Of a DNA stretch of 64,000 nucleotides, positions 8,056 to 17,758 are shown one piece after another. Under the pieces are notes generated by a model. The model did no database searches. It was not told where the DNA came from and saw nothing but the letters and a program-made list of their open reading frames with translations. The DNA is from Prevotella sp. KH2C16 (lineage in GTDB: Bacteria; Bacteroidota; Bacteroidia; Bacteroidales; Bacteroidaceae), in contig NZ_FOOW01000004.1 of the NCBI RefSeq assembly GCF_900113305.1, forward strand, positions 1 through 64,000, in the 5' to 3' direction. The translations under genes were made by a program, and so were the position numbers. Each line of letters starts with the position of its first letter. Position 1 is the stretch's first letter.

Positions 8056-9126
8056 TTATTTCTTCACATGCATAGCAGGATTCTGAATCTGAATGCCGTG
8101 GCGCATATTGGCGTAGTTGTTTACGCCATAACCAGAGTTGGTGTAGTCGCGGTGCATGAAGAATGCGCCGAATCCGCCTTTGCGTCCCTTAGAGGGTTGG
8201 TAACGGGCATAGTTCAGCAACTGGCCGCACTCGGCGGATTGCCAGTTGTCTCCCACATTCTCGGTATAGACCACTTTCTCTGTTGGACAGCCGCCAAATG
8301 GTGTACGACCAGCACTGCCACCGTAGGTCTGGTTTACATACCAGTTCGTGTATGGGAGGGTAGCAGCACTTGGGGCAGCACTGAAATAGTCGATACAGAG
8401 CAACTTGGTGGGATCTCCCTTGATGGTCTTAGTCTCCCAGTAAGACTCCTTCACGAGAGTGTCCTTGCCTTCAGTAGTCTTCTTGGTTACCCAGCGAGTG
8501 CGGGCGAGCTTTGCATCAAAGGTATTGGAATCGTTGGCCATAGGACCTACAAACTTACCGAGGAACTCTACGAAGTAGTCGAAGTTGCTACCGCTCAATG
8601 GGTCTCCCTCCGGCTCATAGTCGAGGTCGAGACCGTCGAGGTTGTTCTCGAACACCTGTGCAAGCAGATAGCCGCCAAACTCACGCATTGCTTCCTGAGG
8701 ATCGTTCTTAGCCACCCAGATTGAATCATAGAAATCAGCGAAGCCACGGATGCGAACGATGGTTACGGCCACAAACTTCGTGCCTTTTTCCTTCTGGACG
8801 AATCGCATCTCAGGCTCTACCTCTGGAAGATAGTGAGCATCCACGAGAGTGGAGTCCAGAGTAGGAATGCCACCCCATAGTGAAACGATGTCCATACTAT
8901 CTGGCAGACCTGTGAAGCGAGTAGCCGGAGAGAGTCTCTGGGTATAGTCGGAGAACCAACCCCAGGCAATGCTGTGGTCGCTCTTCTTATAGTCGCGCAG
9001 ATTCTGGTAATACATCGGATCGTAAGTAGTGGGGTCCTGTATTACTACTGCTTCATCTTCTGTATCACAAGAAGCGATACAAGCACTGATGAATAATATT
9101 GGTAATATATATCTTAAAAATTTCAT
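8056..9126 (-). CDS. GH18 endoglycosidase-type lipoprotein (PUL 1)
   Basis: 356 residues, lipid Cys20 followed by DTEDE, so it is probably exposed on the surface. It is a GH18 TIM barrel of the kind related to endo-beta-N-acetylglucosaminidases, which cut between the two core GlcNAc residues of N-glycans. The catalytic motif D-G-x-D-x-D-x-E is intact at residues 164-171 (LDGLDLDYE, acid/base Glu171). NQTYGG later in the barrel fits the usual substrate-positioning tyrosine. Non-catalytic GH18-like binding proteins occur in related PULs, but the motif argues for activity. It follows susD by 22 bp. Confidence 0.88.
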   Translation of the reverse strand: MKFLRYILPILFISACIASCDTEDEAVVIQDPTTYDPMYYQNLRDYKKSDHSIAWGWFSDYTQRLSPATRFTGLPDSMDIVSLWGGIPTLDSTLVDAHYLPEVEPEMRFVQKEKGTKFVAVTIVRIRGFADFYDSIWVAKNDPQEAMREFGGYLLAQVFENNLDGLDLDYEPEGDPLSGSNFDYFVEFLGKFVGPMANDSNTFDAKLARTRWVTKKTTEGKDTLVKESYWETKTIKGDPTKLLCIDYFSAAPSAATLPYTNWYVNQTYGGSAGRTPFGGCPTEKVVYTENVGDNWQSAECGQLLNYARYQPSKGRKGGFGAFFMHRDYTNSGYGVNNYANMRHGIQIQNPAMHVKK

Positions 9127-9148
9127 ATCAGTCTTTCAATTTTAGGAA

Positions 9149-10741
9149 TTAATGACTTTTCTTGTCCCACCAGAGCTGAGTCTTAGCGTTGTCTGCACCA
9201 CCGAGCAGAGATATTGCCCCCGGCATGTTGTCAGCATTGTTCTGATACTCTGAGGTCGGGAAGCGCAGGCGACGAATCTGTAGGTTCTGAAGGCCCAGTC
9301 CGCTCTGGTCGCTCATCGTCGGGAAGAGCTTAGGATAACCCGTACGGCGGAACTCACTCCAGGCCTCCTGACCATCAGGATAGATGGCAATCCACTTCTG
9401 AGTGATGATACGCTCGAGCTTCTCCTCCGTACTTGCGCCATCGTTCCACTTAATAGTGATGGTACCGCGGGCAGAGCAGTCGTTAGAATTTCCACTTGCG
9501 TCAACGAAGTCGGCAGGCTTAGAGCTGGCATCGTTGATGTAAGCGTCTGCACCAGAAGCACTATGCTCAGCAAATGAGAGACGGATACCGTTCTCATAGA
9601 GACTCTGAGCACTCTCAGGGCCGAGGTTCCAACGCACCTTAGCCTCAGCACGGAGGAAGTAGCCCTCGGCAGCACTCATCCACAGTACTGGGTCCTGCTC
9701 GCCGAAGATAGCTGGAGAAGTGGTATTGATGTAAGGAGCTTGGTTGATGTTGGTCAAGCCAAGGCGTACACCATGGCAACCGCCATTACGGGCTGTGAAG
9801 TAAGTGGAGATGCGAGGATCCTTATAGCCGTTCATGTAACTGTCGATAGAAGCACCCATGTGCAGGTCTTGCCAGTCAGAAGTTACTTCGAAGAACGGGT
9901 TCTTACCAGTAGACACACCAATCTTGGCCGCGTCTTCTTTCTGAGTCATGAAGTTGTCGGCAGCATTGATAGACTTTTGAGCCTCCTCCTTGGCGAGGGT
10001 CTCATTAGCGTAGGAAATGCGGAGAGCCAAACGCAGGCGAAGTGTGTTGGCAAACTTCAGCCAACGAGCCACATCGCCACCGTATACATTATCAAAGTTG
10101 GCGAGCAACTTGGCAGATGCATCCTGATTGTGGAACTCCTGCAGTATGTTGATAGCCTCGTCCAACTCTGTGAAGAATGACTTATATACATCCTCCTGAG
10201 AATCGTAAGCCACATAAGTAGAGCCCGAACCGAACTGGGAGTAAGGGATTGGCCCATACATATCTGTCAGACGGCTCATGCCGAGCACCTTTACCAATGT
10301 AGCCAGTGCAAGGGCATTCCTGTCGCCACCTTCCTTTTCGCTTTCCTTCTTAATGGTATTCCAGTTCTGCATTACATCCTGGTAAGCAAAATTATATGCC
10401 TCATCCACCCATCCGTCAGGCAATATATAGTGAGAATAATGAGTAGCACCCACGCCGTAAGCAGGTTTCAGGTTGGCAAAGTAACCACCAAACTGGCCGC
10501 CAGGCAGGATGTCTACAATCTGGAACGAACCACCGCGATTGTTACCTACAGGCATCACACCATATTCCATGGTTGAGAATGGAGAGCCTACAGCCTGGTT
10601 GTCTACCTGGCGCTGAGCCTCTGTAGCGCCTGCTGGATCGAGGTTCCATTTGTCGAAATTGCCAGTACATGCCGTGAAGCCCATTGTGAGAGCCACGGCA
10701 GTGATACCGCTGAATATATTTCTTAATTTATATGATTTCAT
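9149..10741 (-). CDS. SusD-family glycan-binding lipoprotein (PUL 1)
   Basis: 530 residues, lipid Cys25. SusD proteins form the lid over the SusC channel and bind the incoming glycan on the outside of the outer membrane. This one belongs to the SusD-like group with the motifs RLTDMYGPIPYSQFG, RLRLALRISY and the C-terminal EAWSEFRRTGYPKLFP. Length and layout match the family. It starts 14 bp after susC and is clearly paralogous to the SusD proteins at 17759 and 44435, so the three PULs seem to have arisen by duplication and then diverged. Confidence 0.95.
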   Translation of the reverse strand: MKSYKLRNIFSGITAVALTMGFTACTGNFDKWNLDPAGATEAQRQVDNQAVGSPFSTMEYGVMPVGNNRGGSFQIVDILPGGQFGGYFANLKPAYGVGATHYSHYILPDGWVDEAYNFAYQDVMQNWNTIKKESEKEGGDRNALALATLVKVLGMSRLTDMYGPIPYSQFGSGSTYVAYDSQEDVYKSFFTELDEAINILQEFHNQDASAKLLANFDNVYGGDVARWLKFANTLRLRLALRISYANETLAKEEAQKSINAADNFMTQKEDAAKIGVSTGKNPFFEVTSDWQDLHMGASIDSYMNGYKDPRISTYFTARNGGCHGVRLGLTNINQAPYINTTSPAIFGEQDPVLWMSAAEGYFLRAEAKVRWNLGPESAQSLYENGIRLSFAEHSASGADAYINDASSKPADFVDASGNSNDCSARGTITIKWNDGASTEEKLERIITQKWIAIYPDGQEAWSEFRRTGYPKLFPTMSDQSGLGLQNLQIRRLRFPTSEYQNNADNMPGAISLLGGADNAKTQLWWDKKSH

Positions 10742-10755
10742 ATCGCTTTATCTAA

Positions 10756-13700
10756 TTAGAAGTCAACTTTTACTGAGAAACCGAGGTTGCGGAGACTTGG
10801 CTGCATGAAGTAGTCGATACCGGAATAGAAGGTGCCTGTACTTGCAGACAACTCGGGATCGAAAGGAGCCTTGTTGTAGAACATAATCAAGTTACGGCCT
10901 ACGAGAGATACATTCAAGCCCTGAATCCAGTTTACATACTTGTGGATTGGAACATCGTAACCGAGTGAAAGCTCAGCCAAACGAACATTGGTTGCCTTGT
11001 ATACATACCAAGAACCTACAGAAGGTCCTACGGTCTGATAGAAGTTCTGAGCCGGGATGCGGGCACCGTTCACGAGCGCACCGCCCAGATCACGGGCATC
11101 AGCAGTAGCCTTTGACACGCCGTAAGCATCCATGTACCCTTGGGTAAGGCTGACAACGCGGCCGCCGAAGCGACCTGTCAGCAATATGCCGACGTTCACC
11201 CCTTTATAGCTGAAGTTGTTGCGCCAGGAAAGGTTGTACTTGGCAGCTGTATTGCCTGCATACTCATAGTGGCCCGCGTCAATACCGGCAATCTGGCGCG
11301 AGGTGTAGTCCACCTTGATGAATCCGTGCTCATCCGTCTGCAAGGTAGTAACATAGAGGTCGCCGATGGAGCCGCCCTCTGTGAGGCGTACCTTGACAGA
11401 TCCAAGGTTCAATACATCCAGAGCATCGAGTGATACAGTCTGTCCATTCAGAGTGGTAGGCCGCAGCAGCTGCTTGATCTTGTTGCGGTTCAGGGTATAG
11501 TTAATTGTGGAAGACCACTTTACTGGACCGAGCGGCTGATTCAATGTCAGGCTTGCCTCAATACCCTTGTTTTCCACGAGGCCGCCGTTGATAGCCACCG
11601 AGGTGTAACCAGAAGCAGCTGACAGAGAGGGAGTGAAGTACTGGTTGGTGGTGTTGGTCTTATACACACTTACATTCAGATTCAGTTTGTTACCCCAGAA
11701 GTGGGTCTCCAAACCAGCCTCCCATGACTTGGTACGCTCAGGCTCCAACTCTGGATTGGCCATCTGTGAAGAAGTAGCGATAGACCCGTTCTTGTATTCG
11801 TATGTTCCACCTGGGGCAAAAGCCACAGGAGCATGTCCCACCTCAGAGTAAGAACCCCGGAGCTTAATGAATGAGACAGCCGTGCTCTTCAATTGTGGGA
11901 ACATATCTGTGAGGATGAAGCTCAGGCCTATTGAAGGATAGAAGAACCCTTTGTTTTTGAAACGGGTGTTACCCAGATAGGAGTCCCAGTCGTTACGGGC
12001 AGTAGCATCCAGATAAATCATGCTCTTCCAACCCACCTGGGCAGTAGCGAAGATGCTCTGTACCTGATGATGCTGGTTGGGAATCTGGTTGAACCAGTCA
12101 TCGGTGATGCCCTTGCGGTTCACATTGTTCAGTACAAATCCGTGTGCATAATCCGTGTTGGCATTGGAAGCCATGGTGTTCAACTGTCCTCCTACATAGG
12201 TATAGTTGTAGTTCACATCTTTGATGGAAGTACCCAGGTTAGCGTTTACAGAGAAGTCGCCGAAGTATTTGTCCATATTCAGGATGGCGTCGGCATAGAG
12301 CTGCCGGGTGTCTTCTTGACCGATATAGTATGCGCCATACTGGCCAGCGAAGAATGTATCGCCACCTGCGCTGTATTTCTTCTCTGCCGTGGCGTTGGTC
12401 TTATCCATCATTGCACGGGCAGCAAGGCTGAAACCCTTGGCAAACTTGTAAGTCAGGCCTGCAGAGAGGATGAACCGATCCTTATGGTTGATGAAGTCGT
12501 CGCGATTGACGATCCAGTAGGGATTTTGCATGGCCAGTCCTTGGTTGCCGTAAGGCCAGTACATGGTCTTGAAACCACGGCTCTGGTTGAACTGCTCATA
12601 GGCATAGAACTTTCGGATATCCTCACCGGCCGGGAAGAGATATACAGGAACCACCGGGTTGAAGTACTGCCCGGAAGAGATCATGTTCTGCTCGCGCACA
12701 TTACTATACATGGCACTCAAGTCCAAGTGCATCTTGTCGTTCAGGAAGTCTGTAGAGTTGCGGATAGCGAGGTTGTAGCGCTTCACGCCGTTGTGCTCCA
12801 CGATGCCCTGTGCGTCGTTGTAAGCAGCAGACACGAAAGTCTGGTTTCTTTCAGATCCTACGGAGAAAGTCAGGGAGTTGGACTCATTCAGGCCTGTACG
12901 GAAGAAATCCATCGGGTCATAGCTGCTTGCTTCAGCAAGCTTGGCACCCCAGCTGAACATGCTTCCTGTGGTAGAAGTGCCATAGGTGTTCTGGAACTCA
13001 GGATACTGGAACGGTGTATAGAAAGAGGTGTTGTTAGAGTAGGTCAGGCGGGGCTTGCCCACAAGACCTTTCTTGGTGGTAATCATGATGACACCGTTGG
13101 CGGCGTCCATACCGTAGAGGGCAGATGCGGCAGCACCTGACAATACGGAGATGCTCTCTATGTCGTCGGCATTAATCATGGATGCGCCGTCGCCAGATTG
13201 CCCCATGCCAGAGAAGTAGTCAGTGGGCTGGGCTGCGGAAAGCGAGGGCAATGGAATTCCGTCGATTACATAGAGGGCGTTGTTGTCGTGGCTCAGAGAC
13301 TTGGCACCGCGCATCACAACCTTGACGCCACCGCCGACACCGGCAGAACTTGAGTTGATTTCAACACCGGCAACCTTGCCTGCGAGTGAATTCATGAAGT
13401 TCGCGTCTTTCACGGTCGTAACATCCGAGCTGTTGAGTTGCTGTACATTGTAAGAAAGGGCTTTTGCTTCTTTCTTAATACCGAGGGCTGTAACCACCAC
13501 TTCATTCAGGACTTCTTCGTCCTGGGAGAGTTGTACCTTGAGGCCTGTCCCTGTCGCAGCCACCTCTTTTGAAGAATAACCGACATAAGACACAACGAGT
13601 GTGCTTCCTGCCGGAACCCTGAAAGAGAAGTTACCGTCGATGTCGGTAACTGTTGCTAAACTAGTACCCTTGACAGTTACGGTCGCGCCAATTACAGGTT

Positions 13701-13866
13701 CGCCTGTCTCGTCAAGAACCGTACCGCTAACCTGCTTGTCGTTCGCTTGCTGCGTCGACTTGACGGTAGAAGCTGATGTCGTGTTATCAGCACCTACAGT
13801 CGAAGTAGCGACACACAATACCACGGAAAAGCACAGTTTTAGCAAACTGATTTGCTTTTTGTTCAT
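10756..13866 (-). CDS. SusC-family TonB-dependent outer-membrane transporter (PUL 1)
   Basis: 1036 residues. After the signal peptide come a carboxypeptidase-regulatory-like domain (about residues 45-125, VSGTVLDETGEPVIGATVTVKG), the plug domain (about 130-260, with NEVVVTALGIKK and IESISVLSGAAASALYG) and a 22-strand-type barrel ending in a terminal Phe (SVKVDF). It imports the oligosaccharides released by the adjacent GH18, powered by TonB. It has no STN domain, so it should not signal through a FecR. The first 150 residues are nearly the same as in the 46048-49158 transporter, and the rest is more diverged. A promoter lies at 14015-14046 and the shared leader nonamer at 13888-13896. Confidence 0.96.
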   Translation of the reverse strand: MNKKQISLLKLCFSVVLCVATSTVGADNTTSASTVKSTQQANDKQVSGTVLDETGEPVIGATVTVKGTSLATVTDIDGNFSFRVPAGSTLVVSYVGYSSKEVAATGTGLKVQLSQDEEVLNEVVVTALGIKKEAKALSYNVQQLNSSDVTTVKDANFMNSLAGKVAGVEINSSSAGVGGGVKVVMRGAKSLSHDNNALYVIDGIPLPSLSAAQPTDYFSGMGQSGDGASMINADDIESISVLSGAAASALYGMDAANGVIMITTKKGLVGKPRLTYSNNTSFYTPFQYPEFQNTYGTSTTGSMFSWGAKLAEASSYDPMDFFRTGLNESNSLTFSVGSERNQTFVSAAYNDAQGIVEHNGVKRYNLAIRNSTDFLNDKMHLDLSAMYSNVREQNMISSGQYFNPVVPVYLFPAGEDIRKFYAYEQFNQSRGFKTMYWPYGNQGLAMQNPYWIVNRDDFINHKDRFILSAGLTYKFAKGFSLAARAMMDKTNATAEKKYSAGGDTFFAGQYGAYYIGQEDTRQLYADAILNMDKYFGDFSVNANLGTSIKDVNYNYTYVGGQLNTMASNANTDYAHGFVLNNVNRKGITDDWFNQIPNQHHQVQSIFATAQVGWKSMIYLDATARNDWDSYLGNTRFKNKGFFYPSIGLSFILTDMFPQLKSTAVSFIKLRGSYSEVGHAPVAFAPGGTYEYKNGSIATSSQMANPELEPERTKSWEAGLETHFWGNKLNLNVSVYKTNTTNQYFTPSLSAASGYTSVAINGGLVENKGIEASLTLNQPLGPVKWSSTINYTLNRNKIKQLLRPTTLNGQTVSLDALDVLNLGSVKVRLTEGGSIGDLYVTTLQTDEHGFIKVDYTSRQIAGIDAGHYEYAGNTAAKYNLSWRNNFSYKGVNVGILLTGRFGGRVVSLTQGYMDAYGVSKATADARDLGGALVNGARIPAQNFYQTVGPSVGSWYVYKATNVRLAELSLGYDVPIHKYVNWIQGLNVSLVGRNLIMFYNKAPFDPELSASTGTFYSGIDYFMQPSLRNLGFSVKVDF

Positions 13867-13887
13867 AGAGTTTGTACTTTATTATAA

Positions 13888-13896
13888 GTTAGACAT
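13888..13896 (-). promoter_or_regulatory. Conserved leader motif, PUL 1 copy
   Basis: GTCTAACTT on the minus strand, with the extended form ATGTCTAACTT at 13896-13886, lies about 20 nt before the susC start. The same motif precedes susC in PUL 2 and PUL 4. It sits inside the transcribed leader predicted from the upstream promoter. Confidence 0.5.
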
Positions 13897-14014
13897 TGAT
13901 AAAAATGATATTCACTTTTGTTCGAGTTAGCTTGGAGGCTATCAGTTTCCCGTTGGAAGGAGATAGATGGCCTGTTAATCCGCTTTATTTTTGCACTTTC
14001 AATATAATCGGCGA

Positions 14015-14046
14015 CAAAATTACTAATAAATTTCAAGCTATGCAAA
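14015..14046 (-). promoter_or_regulatory. Promoter of PUL 1
   Basis: On the minus strand TTTG (14046-14043), a 20-bp gap, then TAATTTTG (14022-14015), matching the Bacteroidales TTTG / TAnnTTTG pattern. Transcription would begin near 14008, leaving a leader of about 140 nt before susC. Confidence 0.6.
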
Positions 14047-14227
14047 GATTTCTAAGAAATAGATGGAGTCAAACCGAGAATTTGCTGTGGAAATCCCTGA
14101 CGGCTCCGTTTCCGTTTGGCATAACTAATATTCTTGCCTGTTGAGTGCCGGTTGTTTTGAAACTCCTTCATACCTATAATCGTCGGAGATGTAACGAGCT
14201 GGTTTCCAGTCAACAGCATCCTTGAAA

Positions 14228-14315
14228 GTAAAAGACGGCAAAAAGGCGTGCTTTTAACGGCTTCCGACCTTGCTTCTAACGGCCTTTTACCATGTAAAAT
14301 GCCGCCTTTTGCAAA
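14228..14315. repeat. Family C 22-bp-phased array
   Basis: Four units begin at 14228, 14250, 14272 and 14294, exactly 22 bp apart: GTAAAAGACGGC, GCTTTTAACGGC, GCTTCTAACGGC and GTAAAATGCCGC. A/T runs alternate in orientation, producing inverted pairs such as GGCCTTTTAC / GTAAAATGCC. Only one copy is in the window. It lies about 117 bp beyond the stop of the last PUL 2 gene. Confidence 0.65.
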
Positions 14316-14375
14316 GTAGCTTCCCGTAAGGGATAACCAGGGTGTATTCATACATTCTGCAAGATGGGTAGACTT

Positions 14376-14420
14376 AAGTGAGAATCCGGAATAGGATACT
14401 ATGTCTCAGGACTCTCACTT
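14376..14420 (-). terminator. Imperfect hairpin after PUL 2
   Basis: AAGTGAGA (14376-14383) and TCTCACTT (14413-14420) form a long-loop stem 12 bp beyond the stop of the last PUL 2 gene. The stem is short, so the call is tentative. Confidence 0.35.
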
Positions 14421-14432
14421 TCGTTTCATTTG

Positions 14433-15461
14433 TTATTGTATGGCGATGTTGAACCCGCTCAAAGAGCAGTAACTCTTTCCCCAGCTGTAGTTTAGGTACT
14501 GCCAGTAATAAGAATCCTGGTCGAGGTCGATGCTGATTCTTACATAGCGTGCCTGCATGGCAGCATAGAGCACATACCACTCGGAAGTGCTCCATCCTTC
14601 CTGGATGGAGAATGTCTTATGGTCGGCGGTATACCCCAGAGTTGTCCACGACGCGTTGTCGGTACTGATTTCAACATTGGCCCCCTTCATCAATTCGCTT
14701 GATGTGAGGAATCCCGTTATGTTCTGTGTCTTGCCGAGGTCGATGACGCACTGTGCGGTTTCGGCCTTCTCCTTGAATGCAAAGTAACGGCTCCAGCTGC
14801 TGGCTTCAAAGAGATTCGTGAATGTACTCTCGTCGAAGTTCTTGGACGAGACCAGTTTCCACTCATTCCGGGCCAACGACAGGTCATAGGCAGATCCCAG
14901 CAGAGCGGTTGCGTCGTCGTTGATGCTGCTCTCGGAATAGCGCAGGTGCACATATACGACCGCCGCGTCAGAGCTGGGCTGCATGCCGCCGCCAGCCGAC
15001 TTGATGACTATCGGGGCCAGATAGCCATTGGCGTCATTCAGCCGGGCGGCCTCGGTCTTGCTGATCGTTACGCTGATGGTATCGGCAGATGCCATTTCCC
15101 CGCTCTTGATCGTTGCGGTAGTGGAACTCAATTCGAGGGCACCTTCCGGCATTGGCAGATAGGTTGTGCCATTAGACTTGTTGTAGCTGTCTACCAGACT
15201 ATTGTCGAAGCCAAGCGTAATTTTGGTATCTGAAGTCGCTGCTGCCGTTGATTTGACGATAATTTGATGGGTCAGGCTCGTTACGATTCCTACGGGGGTG
15301 CTGACAACCATGCCGTCGGTAGTAGACCTTGCCTTTGCAAAATAGGCACGCGTATATGAGTAGCCGTCTACATCGTAATCGTCATCGCTGCTACAGCTGG
15401 CCAGGAAGGCTGTTCCGAAGAGCAGCGCTCCTCCAAGCAATAATATATTCTTTAGTTTCAT
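14433..15461 (-). CDS. DUF1735-F5/8C surface lipoprotein (PUL 2)
   Basis: 342 residues from the ATG at 15461; a TTG three codons earlier is less likely. Signal sequence MKLKNILLLGGALLFGTA is nearly identical to the PUL 1 homologue. Lipid Cys23 is followed by SSDDD, an acidic surface-export signal. A single DUF1735 domain spans about residues 30-180, and an F5/8C-type beta-sandwich fills the rest (CVIDLGKTQNITGF, ARYVRISIDL, SYYWQYLNYSWGKSYCSLSGF). It is probably a surface glycan-binding protein. It is the last gene of PUL 2 and is 34 bp from the LamG gene. Confidence 0.85.
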   Translation of the reverse strand: MKLKNILLLGGALLFGTAFLASCSSDDDYDVDGYSYTRAYFAKARSTTDGMVVSTPVGIVTSLTHQIIVKSTAAATSDTKITLGFDNSLVDSYNKSNGTTYLPMPEGALELSSTTATIKSGEMASADTISVTISKTEAARLNDANGYLAPIVIKSAGGGMQPSSDAAVVYVHLRYSESSINDDATALLGSAYDLSLARNEWKLVSSKNFDESTFTNLFEASSWSRYFAFKEKAETAQCVIDLGKTQNITGFLTSSELMKGANVEISTDNASWTTLGYTADHKTFSIQEGWSTSEWYVLYAAMQARYVRISIDLDQDSYYWQYLNYSWGKSYCSLSGFNIAIQ

Positions 15462-15495
15462 CTTATTCAAAATTTATGGTTTTGCGGTTTTTGCA

Positions 15496-16701
15496 TCAGA
15501 ACGGGCATTTCTGATTGTCAAGCCAGTAAATATTGCCCTGTGGGTGGGCGTTATGGCCATGGCCGGTTTCGTCGAGTACACTGCCGTCGTCTTGGAGCTG
15601 CCCGTTGAAGCGCCAGTAGGCAAGCAATCCTTCCGTTGTGGGGTCTACATAGCACATGCCCTCCTCGAGTTGAGACTGCGAACGGGCTACATTCCAGAGG
15701 CGTACTTCGCTCAGGCAGCCCTTAAAGGTCCAGTGGTTGCCGTAGCTGCGCCCGATGGCGAAGGTGTCGTCCCATCCATGGCCGCCATATGACATTGCCA
15801 GGTTGATCTGACCTCCTGTTGTGCTTTTCTCTATCTCGAGATTTCCGTTCAGATAGAATCTCACGGTGGAACCGTCGTAGACAACGGCCACATGATACCA
15901 GTTGTCGTTCTCGAATGTCTCTTCGAATGTCGACTCATAATGTGGCTTGTTGTCGGGATGATAATTGGTGCCGATAGACACCTTGGCAAAGTTCAACTTG
16001 TTAGAGGGGATGTTAGAGCCGTCGCCGAATCTGAGCAAGAGGCTTTCGTGGCTGCCCATGATTGGATTGATGAGGCTTTCGGCGATTTGGGAAGAAAGGG
16101 CAGAAGGGCGCACCTTGCACTCCAGTGTCATCTGGTTCATGGCATATACCGGACTTTCAGTGGCGTTTGTACCCGCGAAGGTGGGGATTTCAAAAGAGGC
16201 TCCACCTTTCATTTGTACTACCTTGGAAGTGATTACCTTCGTGAACATGATGTAGGCTGTGCGTGAAGACTCGAGAATTCCAAGTCCGCCATTCACACCC
16301 TTGATGGTTACGGGCAGGCAATAGGCTACTCCGTCTTTGAGCTTGCTGCCGTCGGCAGTAATCTCTAACGCTGATGAGACTGATTTCTCCGGAGAGATGG
16401 TAACGGTAGAGCCATTGACGGAATAGGCATCTGGAGCGGGCAGCTGATAGTTGCGCCCCATGCTCTCGTTATAGGCACCGAGCAATTCTGGCGCCGGGGC
16501 TATTTCTATCTGCACGGGTTCTGTGGCCTTTGCGCTTGAAGAAACGGTGATGCCCACGCTGGAGGTGCCGTCAACGGCAAAGCGTACTGTATTTGCGCCC
16601 AGTGTCCCTGTAATGAAGACGGAGTCTCCGAAGTCAGGTGCTTCCTTGCAGCCTGAAAGGACAAGGACAAGAACCAATGATAAAAACAAGTATCTTTTCA
16701 T
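15496..16701 (-). CDS. DUF1735-LamG surface lipoprotein (PUL 2)
   Basis: 401 residues, lipid Cys18 (LVLSGCKEAP). An N-terminal DUF1735 domain (about 20-160) is followed by a LamG domain (about 165-375) with LTLECKVRP, NWYHVAVVYDGSTVRFYLNG and LSEVRLWNVARSQSQL. A cysteine-containing tail NQKCPF mirrors the PUL 1 paralogue. An accessory surface glycan-binding role is inferred from its position between GH18 and the F5/8C protein, 21 bp after the GH18 gene. Confidence 0.85.
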   Translation of the reverse strand: MKRYLFLSLVLVLVLSGCKEAPDFGDSVFITGTLGANTVRFAVDGTSSVGITVSSSAKATEPVQIEIAPAPELLGAYNESMGRNYQLPAPDAYSVNGSTVTISPEKSVSSALEITADGSKLKDGVAYCLPVTIKGVNGGLGILESSRTAYIMFTKVITSKVVQMKGGASFEIPTFAGTNATESPVYAMNQMTLECKVRPSALSSQIAESLINPIMGSHESLLLRFGDGSNIPSNKLNFAKVSIGTNYHPDNKPHYESTFEETFENDNWYHVAVVYDGSTVRFYLNGNLEIEKSTTGGQINLAMSYGGHGWDDTFAIGRSYGNHWTFKGCLSEVRLWNVARSQSQLEEGMCYVDPTTEGLLAYWRFNGQLQDDGSVLDETGHGHNAHPQGNIYWLDNQKCPF

Positions 16702-16722
16702 TTTATGATTTCCTTTCTTTTG

Positions 16723-17727
16723 TTAATGAACTGCGGGGTTCTGGATTTGAATACACTCGCGGAAGCGTTTGTAGGGCTCAGGGTTGTATTCGTGGATGAA
16801 GTAGTCGCGTTGGCCATAGAAAGCACCGAAGCCTCCCTTGTGGCCGGTGGAAGGTTCCCACTTTGCCTGGTTATACAGCTGGGTGCCGTCCGTATTCCAG
16901 TTGTCTCCCCAGTTCACGCAGAACACTTGTTTCTCGACAGGACAGCTGGAACGGGCGTAGGGCGTGCCGCCGCCATAGTTCTGAATAAGCCAATAGTCAC
17001 AGTATTCCTGCACGGCTTCTTCGAAGTTCCCGTCCACGCAGAGCAGCTTGTCAACATCATTGTGTTCTGTGCCAAACCGCGTCTGGATAAGTTTCAGGCG
17101 CTCTTCTTTGGTCTGATAGGGGTTCGGCCCCATATACTCACCCAATTTCTTGATGAAGCGTTGCATATTGGCTCCCGTCAGCATGTCGCCTTCTGGTTCA
17201 TAGTCTGCATCGAAGCCGTCGAGATCGTTTTCGAAAATCTGGTCTACATAGTAGAGGGCATACATGTCGATGGCTTTATTTATCAGTGTATCACGCATGG
17301 GGTCGCCGGGCTCGTGTTCGTAAGCTTCGTTCAATACTTGTTTGAAGTCATGAATGTCATCCTCTGCGCCGAGACGGACAATGGCCACATAGAGCATCTT
17401 GGTGCCTTTTACCTTCTGGGTGAAGCGCAGGTCTTCCCAGAGCTGGGTATTTTCTTTAGGCGGAATACCCCCGCCCCAAATAGAACAGATATCCAGACTG
17501 TCAGGCAGTCCGTTGAACCGTACGGCCATCGAGTTCTGTGCACTCCACTGGGCGAACCACATGAAAGAAATGGCATGGTCGCTCTTCTTGAAGTCGCGCA
17601 GGTTTTGGTAATAGAGGTCGCTGAAAGTCTTCGGATTCTGGATGGAATCAGTTTCCTGGTCGGTATTGCAGGCGGTCATGAAGGCTCCTGACAGGACAAA
17701 AGCCAATAGATATTTAATTGCTTTCAT
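16723..17727 (-). CDS. GH18 endoglycosidase-type lipoprotein (PUL 2)
   Basis: 334 residues from the ATG at 17727. The frame extends 15 codons further into susD, but the lipoprotein signal (MKAIKYLLAFVLSGAFMTAC, Cys20) fixes the start. GH18 TIM barrel with the full catalytic motif LDGFDADYE at residues 169-177 (Glu177). The sequence after Cys20, LYYQNLRDFKKSDHAI, is close to the PUL 1 enzyme, and IQNYGGG supplies the late-barrel tyrosine. It is likely an endo-beta-N-acetylglucosaminidase acting at the surface, though a binding-only role cannot be excluded. The gap to susD is 31 bp. Confidence 0.87.
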   Translation of the reverse strand: MKAIKYLLAFVLSGAFMTACNTDQETDSIQNPKTFSDLYYQNLRDFKKSDHAISFMWFAQWSAQNSMAVRFNGLPDSLDICSIWGGGIPPKENTQLWEDLRFTQKVKGTKMLYVAIVRLGAEDDIHDFKQVLNEAYEHEPGDPMRDTLINKAIDMYALYYVDQIFENDLDGFDADYEPEGDMLTGANMQRFIKKLGEYMGPNPYQTKEERLKLIQTRFGTEHNDVDKLLCVDGNFEEAVQEYCDYWLIQNYGGGTPYARSSCPVEKQVFCVNWGDNWNTDGTQLYNQAKWEPSTGHKGGFGAFYGQRDYFIHEYNPEPYKRFRECIQIQNPAVH

Positions 17728-17758
17728 TTTATGCTGTATATTTTTAGTTGTTGCGAAT

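Larger units (their letters stand above)
13867..14432. other. Intergenic region between PUL 1 and PUL 2
   Basis: Contains the susC leader and promoter of PUL 1, then the family C phased array (14228-14315) and a long imperfect hairpin after the last PUL 2 gene. No gene is visible. Confidence 0.7.
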
